The notes below the pieces were generated by a model. That model was not told the origin of the DNA and made no database searches. It saw only the letters and a program-made list of their open reading frames with translations. 64,000 bases of DNA from Chamaea fasciata (lineage: Eukaryota > Chordata > Aves > Passeriformes > Sylviidae), in the NCBI GenBank assembly GCA_029207755.1, contig JARCOQ010000008.1, positions 31,718,521 to 31,782,520 of the forward strand, in the 5' to 3' direction. The translations under genes and the position numbers were made by a program. Below, piece by piece: positions 27,711 to 39,173 of this stretch; position 1 is the first letter of the stretch; each line of letters opens with the position of its first letter.

Positions 27711-28130
27711 CACTCTGGGCTGAAGACAACTGGTCACAATTTGAAACACTGGGAGACTGTTAATCAGTTGCTTCATTTGGTAATTTTTTCCAGTAATCAA
27801 TCATCCTTACTGCTAAAAACTGTGCTGGATTTCTCATTTGAATGTATTCGGCTTCAGCTTTCTGCTATTCCTTCTTTTTATAGCTTTCTTTAACCTGAGC
27901 CACTTAATTGTATAGTAATGACTACTCTTTCCCCGTGGATTTCCAGGGTAATCAAGTTACTTCCCCATTTCCTTTTTGATAATTTAAAAAATTTGAACTC
28001 CTTAGTTCTGCCACTTTCATATGGAACCTAACCAACTCTGCAGACTGAAATTCTGTGTACAGCATTTTTTTTCTATATCCCCAGTAGTGTTCCTCAACAT
28101 CCTTTTTAAAATATCAGTCTCATTAAAATC
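27711..28130 (-). mobile_element. Possible older CR1/L3-like relic next to the CR1 copy
   Basis: Blocks such as gctaaaaactgtgctggatt, gataatttaaaaaatttgaa followed by ctccttag, and ctcaacatcctttttaaaat resemble, in the right order, the reverse complement of ancient CR1/L3 LINE segments. It may be the inner part of the same insertion or an older element beside it. Identification is from pattern memory and is tentative. Confidence 0.4.
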
Positions 28131-29639
28131 AGATTAAAATGCATTTTGCCCAAATAAGCCCTGCCTCCCAGGTGATCTGCATGACTTTAATAAGATTTCC
28201 CCAGCCTCATGTTAGTTCTTACTTTGTACCAGCTATGGGTTTACAATCCGTGTTGTTATATTTGCTTTGGTGGAGTGCAGCAGTGTTGGGGGGGCTCCTC
28301 TCTGACCCCAGAGCCAACTGGGGCACGTGGCAACTCCTGAAATGTTGCACTCTGATAAGACCTCAGCATTTTTCCCAGGCTGATTCTGCCAAGTGCAGAC
28401 CTGTCCTTCCCCTGGCAGTGACTGGGTTGTCCCTGACCCCGCAGGGTGCAGCTGACTGGGCCAGGGGAACTGTGGCCCCTGCGCCCCTCTGGATCAGCTC
28501 CAGCCAACCCTCCTCTCTCAGGAGAGCTGGGGGTGTGCAGTGCAATGTATTTACACTCCTCTGCATTTGTTGAGACGTTTTCTATGCAGGCTGCATAATT
28601 AAAACAAGGGAGGCAGGCAACCCAGGGTTTTTGCTGATGTCTGGTGCAGTCAGAGCTCCCATTGCTGTGTTCCAACACCCATTTGCCCATGGGGAGGTGT
28701 GAAATGAGCAATTGAAAAGCTGAGACAAACTTCAGCTGTTCAACATTTTACAAATCTCCTTTTCTGAACCATCAGATGTGCCATATTTTTCCATCACAGA
28801 ACTTCTACATGTGCCTTATCTTTTTTTTTTTTCTTTCCAGTAGTGTTGGTATGACCAGCCTGTTCAAGACAAAAAGCTTGTAAAATATTTATTTCATTAA
28901 TTCCAGTAGCTTAAATAAAATCGTTATTTACAACCAGGTGCTCTTTGCAGGAGGGGTGGCAACAAAAGCACTGCTCTCTGCCACTAGCCTTCAGCCCCAC
29001 CACCTTGTGCAATCCCACCCACTGCACCTGAGCTGTGGGCTTTGGGGACCCAGTGGTGGCCATGGACACAAAGCTGACCCTGTGGACTTCTATTGCAGAA
29101 AAGTGATGTGGATTCCATGCCCTGATATCTGTGGGTCTGCAGGCACAATCCCACCATGGTTGGTATTTATAATTCAATGGAGTTTTGTTTGTCTCTGGGG
29201 GAATTAAGGAAAATGGGGTTACAAGGAAAGATCTGTTTGCATTTTCAAAATGTGCCTTGTGAAATCCCTCACAAGATTCACTTTAATGCATTCCTCGAGT
29301 CAGGAGTGAGTAATGTGATTTGGCTTCCACATTTTATGGGATCTGCAGCTGTAGAATTAGAAAACTGAGCCAAAATAAATAATAAAAATAAAACAAGTGC
29401 CAGAGAGACACTATTGCTATTCTAAGGAGAAGACTGCTCCTGTAAATGGGAGCGTCAGGTAGAACTTGCTGGGCTTCCTTAGGGAAGTAACAGGACAGCA
29501 TCTTCCCATCACTGAAATCATTTGGGAAACAGCCTCTGTATGAAGTTCTCTACAGTTCCTCGTTTCTCATGTTGTTTTGTGTTAGGTCAGCCATTACTCA
29601 GGGACCTGCCACAGATTATAATTTGGCAAATTAAGGTTT

Positions 29640-30110
29640 GTATGTGCCGAGTCGGGAGCAGATACGGCAAGAGTGAAAACGGGCAGCCGTGGCTGGTTTC
29701 TGGTTTGGGTTTCCCAGAGCAAGCCTTGCCAGATGCTGAGTTTGTCCCTGCCCTGGCCTGGCCGCTGTGATTGCTGTGACTGATTGCTGTGATTGCATCA
29801 CTCACCCCCGGCCGGAGCAGAGCACCGGGGGATGCACGAACAGCCAGTCCAGACCAGGCACCAAGCAATGGTAAAGCAGATCTCTGTAGTACCCTGCAGC
29901 ATTAACACTTTTTAACTCTCCTCCTTCCCTTCCCTCCCTCTCCAGCCGACCATCTGTAATGATTTTGCCTTTCTATTTGCTAATGAAATCGAAGCAACGG
30001 GAGCAGCAGCTTTAATGTGGGATGAAACGCCCTCCCTGGAGTGCTGAGCGTGTGACGCAGCAGGGGGAGCGCTGGATGTCGGGTTGGTCTTTCTGCGAGG
30101 TACCTGTGCA
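29640..30110. other. CpG-enriched patch with CTCF-like site
   Basis: CpG dinucleotides cluster here, for example in gccgagtcgggagcagatac and cacccccggccggagcagag. A gcagcagggggagcgctgg block at 30057-30075 resembles a CTCF motif, with one extra or changed base after the G run. It could be a distal regulatory element; nothing shows transcription. Confidence 0.3.
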
Positions 30111-33100
30111 GCGAACTTGACATCCTTGTCTAGACAGATAATGTATTTCCTTTTCCTATCACTTTGCAATGCAAGTCTGAACATTCTTAGTCTTTCAAAT
30201 ACGAATGAAACATTTTTCTTAACACTTCGTGAAGTTCTTTCTGTTTTTATTCCTTTTCTCTTCTGTCTGGTACTCACTGGAATCGATTTTTAATTGAAAT
30301 CACTCCACCTCTAGGTCAGCCTGAAAGCTGCAACAATTACATTTCTGTCTTCTCAAGTTTGGAACATATTTTTCATTTTGTAGCTATAGAAATTAGCTCT
30401 CTTCGCTTCCAGAAGAACAGCAGTTACAAGAAATGCGCAACTTAAGCAGCCAAAATTAAAAGTGCCAATAAGCAAAGCCCTGGCAGAAAGCCTTGGGAGT
30501 GCCCGGGTACCCCACTGCTGTGTTTTGGGGCAGCTCATTTGTTCATAGCTAATTGGACCAAAACCCAGGGAGCTCCCTGGGGTTGGGAAAGATGTCTGAA
30601 CTGAGGGGGAAATGGTCTGTAAAGGTGCAGGCACATTGCAGAGACACCAGTTTGCTGTGATTTCCCTTCGGATGCAATAGTCACATCCATACTTTGATGT
30701 GTTTAGGAAGACAGTTCCACTTCAGGGTTTTTTTAGGTTTGTTTTGTTGGGTTTTTCTTATCCCATTCAGTTCCGTTTCCATGAAAATCTGATTTCCATT
30801 TGGGATGAAAATTTACATTTCCTATTAGTTCTACTGAACTGATGAACTTAGAGTTTCTCCTTTATTTTATTTCTCAATGTGGCCAGAGCTCTGCCTCTCC
30901 AAATACTCTGTGCTTTGTCCTATCTTCCATTTTTTTTTTTTCTGCCTTTGTGCATGCTGTTCACCTTTCACATTTCGGAAATTGCTTTAGATGCAAATAC
31001 ATCCATTTGTGACTCCACACTCAAGATTTTAGAAGTTACTAGAAAATTCAAAGTAACATACGACAAATCTGAGCCTTTGCTGCTGATTCGCATAATTGGT
31101 TTTAGGGATTTTGGTTTTCTCATTTTCTTCTTTTATTAACAGATGTTCTCTTTCATTTTAAAGGGCTTGAAAATGTTAATTGTTTAAAGTACCAAGTCTG
31201 ATCATTCTTTATCCTCTCTGTGTTTTTCAGCTTTTTCTTTCTGCAAGATCACCAAGCAGCACTCAGCACATTTAATTCACTTTGCAGACCTCAGTTACAG
31301 ATTAGTAGACTCATTGCCTTCACACAGCATGCTGGGATTTAGAGAAATAGAAGTAAGCAGAAAACACTGGACTTTAAACAGGGGCTCAGACACAAAAACA
31401 AGTTACCTGGCTTGGAAAGTTTAAAAGGAGCAGCTGGGCTTCAGGAACTGGCTATGTCTATGCCTTTTAGCATGACTCAAACTGGAGGATATTTCATTTT
31501 GTCTGGAACATGGAAGGATGAGCAAAGTCCATCTATCTGGTTCACACCATGCACTCAAAGAAGTACAGCTCAGCTTGGCCATGGCAGTTTTCTTCATTTG
31601 TGGTCCCATTTTTCTGTCCTTGACTCTCACATTGTCACTGACTTGGAATATTTTGGGTGGGCTATAGGGCACATTGTCTGAGTTTTGTTTCATCATTAAA
31701 TACACATTTGTGCTTGAGCTTCCTGTAGGTTTCTAGGCAAGTGGGCACTTCCAAGCTGAAATCAAATGAGGCACTCTGAGTGACCACCTGGAGGGTCCTG
31801 TCTCCAAAACATGCCTCCAACCACAAACCCCAGTGCCCCAGGGCACTTTGCCTAACTTAGAGTGATGGGCAGGTACCTGCTTTTGAAAAGAGAAAATACC
31901 TTCCCCTTCATTCCTCAGTTATTCTTCCCAGACCCATTCACAAGGGCCAGAGCACAGCAAAGGAGAGTCTCCAGGGTAGCAGCTACAAAGACATCAGCTT
32001 CTTCTCTAGGTATTCAGAAATCATATGAAGAATGGCTCTTGGCCATTGAAAGCTGCTGAAGGTGGTCCAGTGATCAGGCAGCAGCAGTAATGCTTTGCCT
32101 CTGTTTCCCTCTGCCACCTTTCCAGCACCTTGGACACGTCTGTCACATACTGTTGGAAATTGAAGGGTGTCTTCTTACCCCTCTGGGCCTGATTTTTCGT
32201 CTCAAATAAAGGTTTTGGAAGACTTTTATGGAAAGCACTAGAGAAATTCAACATCCTCTCAGAGCTGGGGCACAGGCTGACTGAGATGACGCACAGCCCC
32301 GGGGCTGCCTCAGGGAAGGGTTTCTTGTGCCCTCATTCCTGTTTCTATCCATCTTGCAGCTCCAGCAAAGAGCTCTGGATAAACAGAACTTGGGCCTTTA
32401 ATAATGTACAGCTTAGAGTGAACAAGACAGCAACCTTGTGTGTCTGCTCCTTTTCAAAGGGTGCTTCTCGTCTGTTTCCTCCATCAAGGCGAGGGCCAGA
32501 GGCAGGTTTAACACTTACCTGGCTGATAGCAGGAGGGCTTGGTGATGGAGAGGGGAGCACAGAGGTTTTGGGGACAACCAGAGGGATGTCAGACAGGGAG
32601 AGGAGATGGCACAGAGAGGCTTGAATCAGCCCCCTTCTGTTCTGTCAGTAAACCACCACTCCTGTTTCAGTGCAGATTCACCGTTTGATGCACAGGCAAG
32701 TTGTCATCTCAGGAGGCTGCACCGCCCAGCAAGGACAATGGGCTCCCTCCGGTTGCCTCAAGTGCCGCCTGAGGGGTGACTTGAGGACATCTGAGACTTC
32801 CTTGAGGCAGATGTGAAGCATAGCTAGATGCCCCACAGGGATGTCAAATGGTACCAGATCCCTGTGTTTAAGCAGCTGCCTTGCAGGCCTCTGCCCCACT
32901 GGACTGTAACAAGGGAGCACAGCTGCCAAAAATGCACATTTTGTACCTTAACATCATTCCGAAGTCATGTTGGGTTACAAATTACAGATCCAAGTGCAGA
33001 CTTTGCCTGTCACAATTCCCAGCAAGATGTTTCATCTGGGCCAATTAAGACTCAGTCTGGTAACTTTCTGTGAGTTATTTCTTTTAGGATTTCAGCAATG

Positions 33101-36100
33101 GGCCTGGCTGCCAAGTGACATTTCTGAGCACTTTGTTCTAAGATGAGGCAGTCTCTGATGATCCAAGCCACCCTGTGAAGACATGAGCAGTAATCCCTTC
33201 AAAGACACAACCCTTCTTTTCCTCTGAAATGCCGTTGGCAGTTTGTTCCTTTCTGAAGGAAAACAGCGAGTGCTACAACATGATATATAGTATATTGGTA
33301 TCAATTTTTGGATATGTTGTTTCTGAGCATACCCAATCTCTTTAAGTTTTTTATTAGCTGGAATCATTTTTCTATTTAAGGGAATCTGCCTGTTGTATTG
33401 TGGGGTTTTCCTACTTAATTAAACTCCAAATGAATTTCACTGTTAATTTTCCTGATATCCATTTGCTCAGTACAAACAAGTGGAACGTATGTCCTGTCAG
33501 CATTTTCCTGCTACAACAATATACATGCAGCTTCCTCAGCAGCTCACTCCTGTGAGGGTGGGAGATATCCACAAGAGGATATGTCTGAGTCACTGGAATC
33601 CAGAAGCCTCCATGAGCTGTCCCAAATCACCAGCACTGTGCAATAAAGAGAAAGGGAATTAACCAAGACACATGGTCACAGTTCAGGTCTTCCTTGAAAA
33701 AAGATTTCCCTTCATGTGTGGTTTTCCATATCACCTTTGCAAATAATAGGGAAAGACCAATGAAACTGCTTAGAAGAAAGCCCTGGAGACAGAGCAGGAA
33801 TTGTTATTATTAAAATACCATACCCTGCCCAAAGCCTGTACCTACACATAGATCAGCCCACACCACAGGCACTGGAGTCAAATGCCACAGTCACTGCTTG
33901 GGATTTTCTGGATGTTATTTTGTGTGTCTGTAGTGAAGGGAGTTCAGAGTCATTTCTAAATTCTGGAGGCTCTCAGCCGTGAGGTTTAAATCTGTTTCAT
34001 AGTTGGAATAGGCCATAATAATATTCTGCTTTACAGATAATTCTGCCTAACACTGTTTTTCTATCTCATTCTGTCAGCTGCAGCATCTCTCTCCATTCTT
34101 ACTGCAGCCCAAGAAAACCTCACATTAAATCTTCCCCCACTAGTCTTTTCTGTCACATCTGCACCAGCCTACATCTTCTTGTCTCTTTAATTTAGCTAGG
34201 CAGGACTTCATCATGCCCTACACCAACATGCCTACACATGGTTCTCATACTATCCTCTATTTTTATTTCACATCCTTTATTTTGCATTTCCAGGCAGTTG
34301 CCATTTCTCTTTGTCCTGTTGTTTTACATTATTCTCCTGACCTGACTATATGATCATCCTATTTTTTGCATAATCACATTTCACCTTCTGCTTTCCCCAG
34401 TTCTGATGGGTTTTCATTTATTTTCCTGGCAAGGTTTTGGTGTCAATTCACCAATTAATTCTTGCTGTCACCACATGCTGTTAATATGGATTAGGTGACT
34501 ATGGACTTTTGAGAACTTCAGCTCTAATTTCCAGCAGTTTTAAGGGGAGACAAACAGCTGAGGGTTGACCTGCCAGTTTGGGACACTAGGTGTCTTCAAA
34601 GGATGTTTGTACTGGACAAGACAGTAGAAATCTGCAGTATCTCACAACAGCAAAAGAATGAAAAGAGGAGACTTCTCATGTTTATTACAGCAGTAATGAT
34701 ATCACAGTGGGGGTGTGTTGCCTTATTCCAGATTTATAGCTGGGATCTGTGAATGTCCCAGGGCTCAGCATGCAATCCCAAAGACACTCTATTTGCATGT
34801 ACTCCACATTCAATAAATAAAAAATGGAAGTGTCAGAGACCCATTCTAAAACACTCTGTTATTAAGCAGTTGCCAGCAGATCTTGTGCTTTTTTGTTATT
34901 ACTCTCACAGAAGCTCTCCCTGTATGTTGTGATGAGCTGGAGATGCTCAAGCTTTACTGCCAGGCTGAGAACCAAAGCAAAGGGAAAAAACAAAGAAGGG
35001 GGGAAAAGTTATCTTTAAATCTGTGTGTCTTAAGATAAAATCCTGCCTGCAGACAGTCCCAGACCCAGCCCCAGCCCGGCAGAAGGAGGGATGACTAAGC
35101 CCCATTTCTTCCTGTAAACAACCACTTTTCTGGCAACTTCAGCCATGCAGCCCTGCACACCAAGGGACACTTATGGGCCATGAGATTTGAGTCTGTATCA
35201 ACGATATGTTTACCTTCCCATCCTTCACTCCAGTTCCAGATAGACATAATTCACAAAGGACAGGCTTTGAAGTTAGCAAACAGAAACCAACCAGTGTTAA
35301 CACAAAGGTCAATTTTTTTTTACCAATCCACTCTTTTTCTGCATATTCTGGATCTGAGAGGTGATTAAAGCAAGACAAGGTTATTACTTGGAATGAAAGC
35401 ACGAAGATATTTTTTTCCTCTGAGGTGCAAAGCATGTAGAGGGAAGAGTGAGACCTGAAAGATATCTGAGCAGGGCCCTCTTTCACACCTCCACTCCGTT
35501 TTCAAGCGGTGTTCCCGCCCCAGCCCACTTAACTCACCCCTCTAGTGAGGGAGACACAGGACTGTCATTCCTGCAGCACATCCCTTCTTCCCCAAAACCC
35601 TGTGTGAGTGGGCTAGACCTCCAGACCTCACTCTTGCATGACTCCAGCAAAGCTGAAGCTTAGCTTTCATCAGGGCTGCCAGCCTGGATGGAAAAAACAG
35701 GTGGTCCTGAGAGTGGTCCCTGCATCCTCACTATTGTCCTCCCCATGGTTACCTGTCCCCTGAAGCTCTCCACTCCCAGGACCTGTCCTCTCTTTTGCTG
35801 TCCCTTTTTCTGCTCATTTCTCTCTTGCCAGAACCTTCTGATTTCACTTCTGGGCATCACACACGCTCATGTCAACTATATAACCCAGGGATATATGATG
35901 TATTTAACCACTGCAGTCAGCTCCCTCATTTTCACCCTCTAGAACATAACCTTTTCTTTTTCTTTCCAGCAGAAGGCAACACATTGCAGTGCAATGACCT
36001 CTTAAAGATGAGTAACTTTATAGCTCTCCCATCCCTGCAAGGTAAAAGCAAAATTTTAATTTGCTTTCCTCAAGCAGGACTTTTCCTACTCCATTATATT

Positions 36101-36469
36101 GCCACTTACCCTCTGCCAAAGCCTTACACACTGCATGATGTGAAAGAAAGTCACAGGGAATAAAATAATTTGTGCTGCAAGGCACCTCAGCCATTTGGCA
36201 ATTAATCTGAATTATTTTTGTGTTTGGGCAGGAGGAAGTGGAAGGGTGAGTTCCATTTCAGTGAGAGCTGAGGGTTTCTGTGCCCCAGATGTTTTGTCCA
36301 TGCCTGCAGATATTTCCCCACTGAGTGCCACACCTGGCACCTACACAGGTGACAACAAACACAAGCTGATGTCTCCCACTTCACCCATCAGCTCTGCCAG
36401 GTTTGGTGACTTGGTGGAGCTCTTGCTCTTTACCCAGTGCCTTAAAGCCACATCCTTGAGGTGAAGGTG

Positions 36470-36530
36470 CCTGGTGGACCCTACTACATGTGAAATTACC
36501 TGTGGATCCTACCACATGTGAAAATACCTG
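36470..36530. repeat. Two-copy tandem repeat, 28-bp unit
   Basis: acatgtgaaa recurs at 36486 and 36514, within the units ggaccctactacatgtgaaa and ggatcctaccacatgtgaaa. The copies differ by a few substitutions. Confidence 0.75.
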
Positions 36531-37429
36531 TGCCCCCAAGATCCTTTTCCTGAATTACTGTTGGGTCATCCCAGAAAAAGCAGCATCACAGATGACGCTG
36601 AAAGTTTGAAATTTGCTGGCTTGGACTTTTTGATTATTATTCTGCTTCCTCTGTGAGAGATGAACTGCACTCCCAACCTCGTGTGCTTTATTTGCAGGTG
36701 ATTTTGACTTAACTGCACTATTGATCCCAAGATGGATAGGAAGCCCAGCAGCTTAAGCCCTGTCCCTGAAGGTGGGAAAGGTTCATTAGATTTATGAAAT
36801 TCTCCAGGATATACTGGGGCTCTGCAGTCTATCTAGCAAAAAGGCTTTACATTTGACTCACATTCACATGATTTGTATTCCTTGTTGAATTATTATTTTT
36901 TATTATTTTTATTTAGACTCAAGATTTTTCCTCTAGCTCAACTGCACAAGAAATGCAGTCAATTAGTAGGCAGGAAGATGGGCAGTCCATTCCCCATGAG
37001 TCTCAGATATCCCATCTCTCAGCCTCATCCTAACACTATCATCCCCATATCCTTTCCCTCAGGCAAGACAGATTTGGCATTTTCCTCTGAGGTAATTAAT
37101 GTGGCTTCTTGATTTCCTCTTGTTTTCACCTGGGATAAACAAACACATCTTCAGAAGGCCAAGGTCTTTTCTGCTCTTCATCCTGCCCCACCAGCGAGGA
37201 GGCTGGGGGTACACAAGGAGTTGGGAGGGACAGGACAGCTGAGTCCAGATGAGCCAAGGGTTATCCCACACCACAGGGCATCATGCTCAGCACACAGAGC
37301 TCGGGGAAGGAGGAGGAAGGGGAGGATATTTGAAGCAGTGGTGTTTGCCTTCTGAAGCCACCTCTGTGTGTGACACAGCCTGGCTCTCCTAGAGATGGCC
37401 GAACCCCCTCCTGCCCACAGGAAGTGGGG

Positions 37430-37611
37430 AATGAATTCCCTGGTTTGATTTGCTTTAGAGAACAGCTTTTGTTTCACCTATTGAGCTGTCTTTATCTCAG
37501 CCCACCACTTCTCTCACTTCCACTCTTCCAATTCCCTCTCTCATCCTATTGCGTGGGAGCAAGTGAGCGGCTGAGGGGGCCTGAGTTGTCACCTGGGGTT
37601 AAACCACAACA
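37430..37611 (+). mobile_element. Endogenous retrovirus LTR, 3'-end fragment
   Basis: Ordered blocks acagcttttgtttcacctat, gagctgtctttatctcagcc, ccacttctctcacttcc, gcaagtgagcggctg and ggggttaaaccacaaca match the 3' end of an LTR type that I recognise as common in songbird genomes; I think it is ERVL-class. The fragment ends in CA at 37611, as an LTR should. No 5' LTR boundary, internal viral genes or second LTR are seen nearby, so this is a truncated or solitary LTR. The open frame at 37370-37876 overlaps it and is not a gene. Confidence 0.75.
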
Positions 37612-39144
37612 AGATGCAAATAAAACCTGGCATCACTTTCTGACTCAGAGCAGCTGTGGGGACCGAGCCCTGAGGCAGCACACTCACATCAGTTCTGTGG
37701 CTGAAGTGGCACTGGGGCACCAAGGGGACCACTTAGAACCGGCATTTTTTAATGAATTCCCTCACTGCGTGTCATGGGGAGTTAGTGGCAGATCCCTGAC
37801 ATTTGTAGAACAGACGAATTCAGAGGCTGAGAAGTCCAGAGAGGATAATGAAGTTGGACAGGTATTGTCCAAATGAGAGAAAAAGAAAAGGCCACCTTGT
37901 ATATATAGGAAATACAATACAAAAAGTGGAATTTTTATTAAGAAAGAGAATGAAGTCTCGTAGAAGTAGCCCGAGAGCAGACAATAAATAAGGTGAGTGT
38001 AAGGTTAGCAGAAACTGGTAAATATCATCAAAATGTGACCGTGGTTCAGGGCTGTTCCCTGGAATAGCCACGGGTTCTGCTGCTCCACAGGGAATAGAGG
38101 CAGGCAGTGCACTGGATACGCTGGCAGGATTGGTGAGGAGGACAGCAAGGACTGTTGAGGATCAGGAAGAAGGAGGCATGACAGCCACACACTTGAGGAT
38201 TTTGCAAAATGGCAACATCCAAAGAAATGCAAGCAGGTTTCAGTACAGCTGTGTGTGAAGAGGGAATGTAAAGCAGCCTGCTGGAAGAGCAGGAAACCCT
38301 CCCAGACAGCCAGGTCAAGTTGCCTGTGAAGTCACAGAGCTTCCCAGAGGCAGGATGTGAACATCCTGCACCCACTCTGGGGCAGCATGAGACAATTTCC
38401 CTCAGACACAGGTAGCCAGACACAGCCACGGTCCTGGCCCAGCCACCTCCTCTGGGCTGCCCCAGAGAAAACCTCCCGCTCCTTCAAGCCGGTGCTGCTC
38501 CTGCAGTTTCCTACTTATCTAAAGATAAAATAGAAACATTCCTGATTGCCCTTTTCTGCAGTTTGGGTGAGGCTTCAGCATGACAAACTGTTACAGGAAT
38601 GATATCTTTTTAGCCATTTCAAGAAAACATACTTTTCTTCCCATGAAATAGTGACTGTTCTCACCATTAAATGGCTGATTGGATTTTTGTTACTTTTCCT
38701 ACTTGCAAAAACCCTCGGACATGGGCATTATTTTAAGCTAGGTCTAGCAATGATACTTGCAGTCATAACAAAAATGGAGCTTTAAAAGACTCTTTAAAGC
38801 TCTGATTTTCCTCACTTCTTCCTGAAGAGCATCAAAATATTTGCTTGTTTGTTCAAGGCAGTATTATTGAGGATAAAATATACTTATGGTATATTTTTAA
38901 GAAGACATTTCACAAGCAACATCCCCAGATTACAAGCAGTACCCCTTTTTACATGTGTATTTTTGGCTGTACCTGGTGATACCCTGGAGCAGCCTGGGAT
39001 CACAGGGATTGCCACATGGCCAGGGCATTTGGATGTGATGTGCAAAGCTCTTGTGCCATTATCAGCCTCGATGGGCTGCAGCCCATCATGAACCAAATCC
39101 TTTGTCTTACCTTAAAGTGTCTTTGCTAAATAGTGCAGGCAGTA

Positions 39145-39173
39145 GGTTTGGTTTGGTTTGGTTTGTTTTGTTG
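39145..39173. repeat. (GTTTG)n microsatellite
   Basis: About five copies of a GGTTT unit, decaying into gttttgttggg. Confidence 0.8.

Larger units (their letters stand above)
28131..37429. other. Intergenic, no gene recognised
   Basis: About 9.3 kb without a supported gene. It includes a CpG-enriched patch near 29640-30110, pyrimidine-rich sequence near 34060-34440 and a two-copy 28-bp repeat near 36470-36530. Open frames up to 151 codons in the GC-richer parts have no recognisable product. Confidence 0.7.

Noticed and set aside
28256..28711. 151-codon minus-strand open frame
   Set aside because: Low-complexity composition from GC-rich sequence; an overlapping plus-strand frame is equally long and neither has a recognisable domain.
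37370..37876. 168-codon plus-strand open frame
   Set aside because: It crosses the LTR fragment and unrelated flank, with no domain and no splice or start context.
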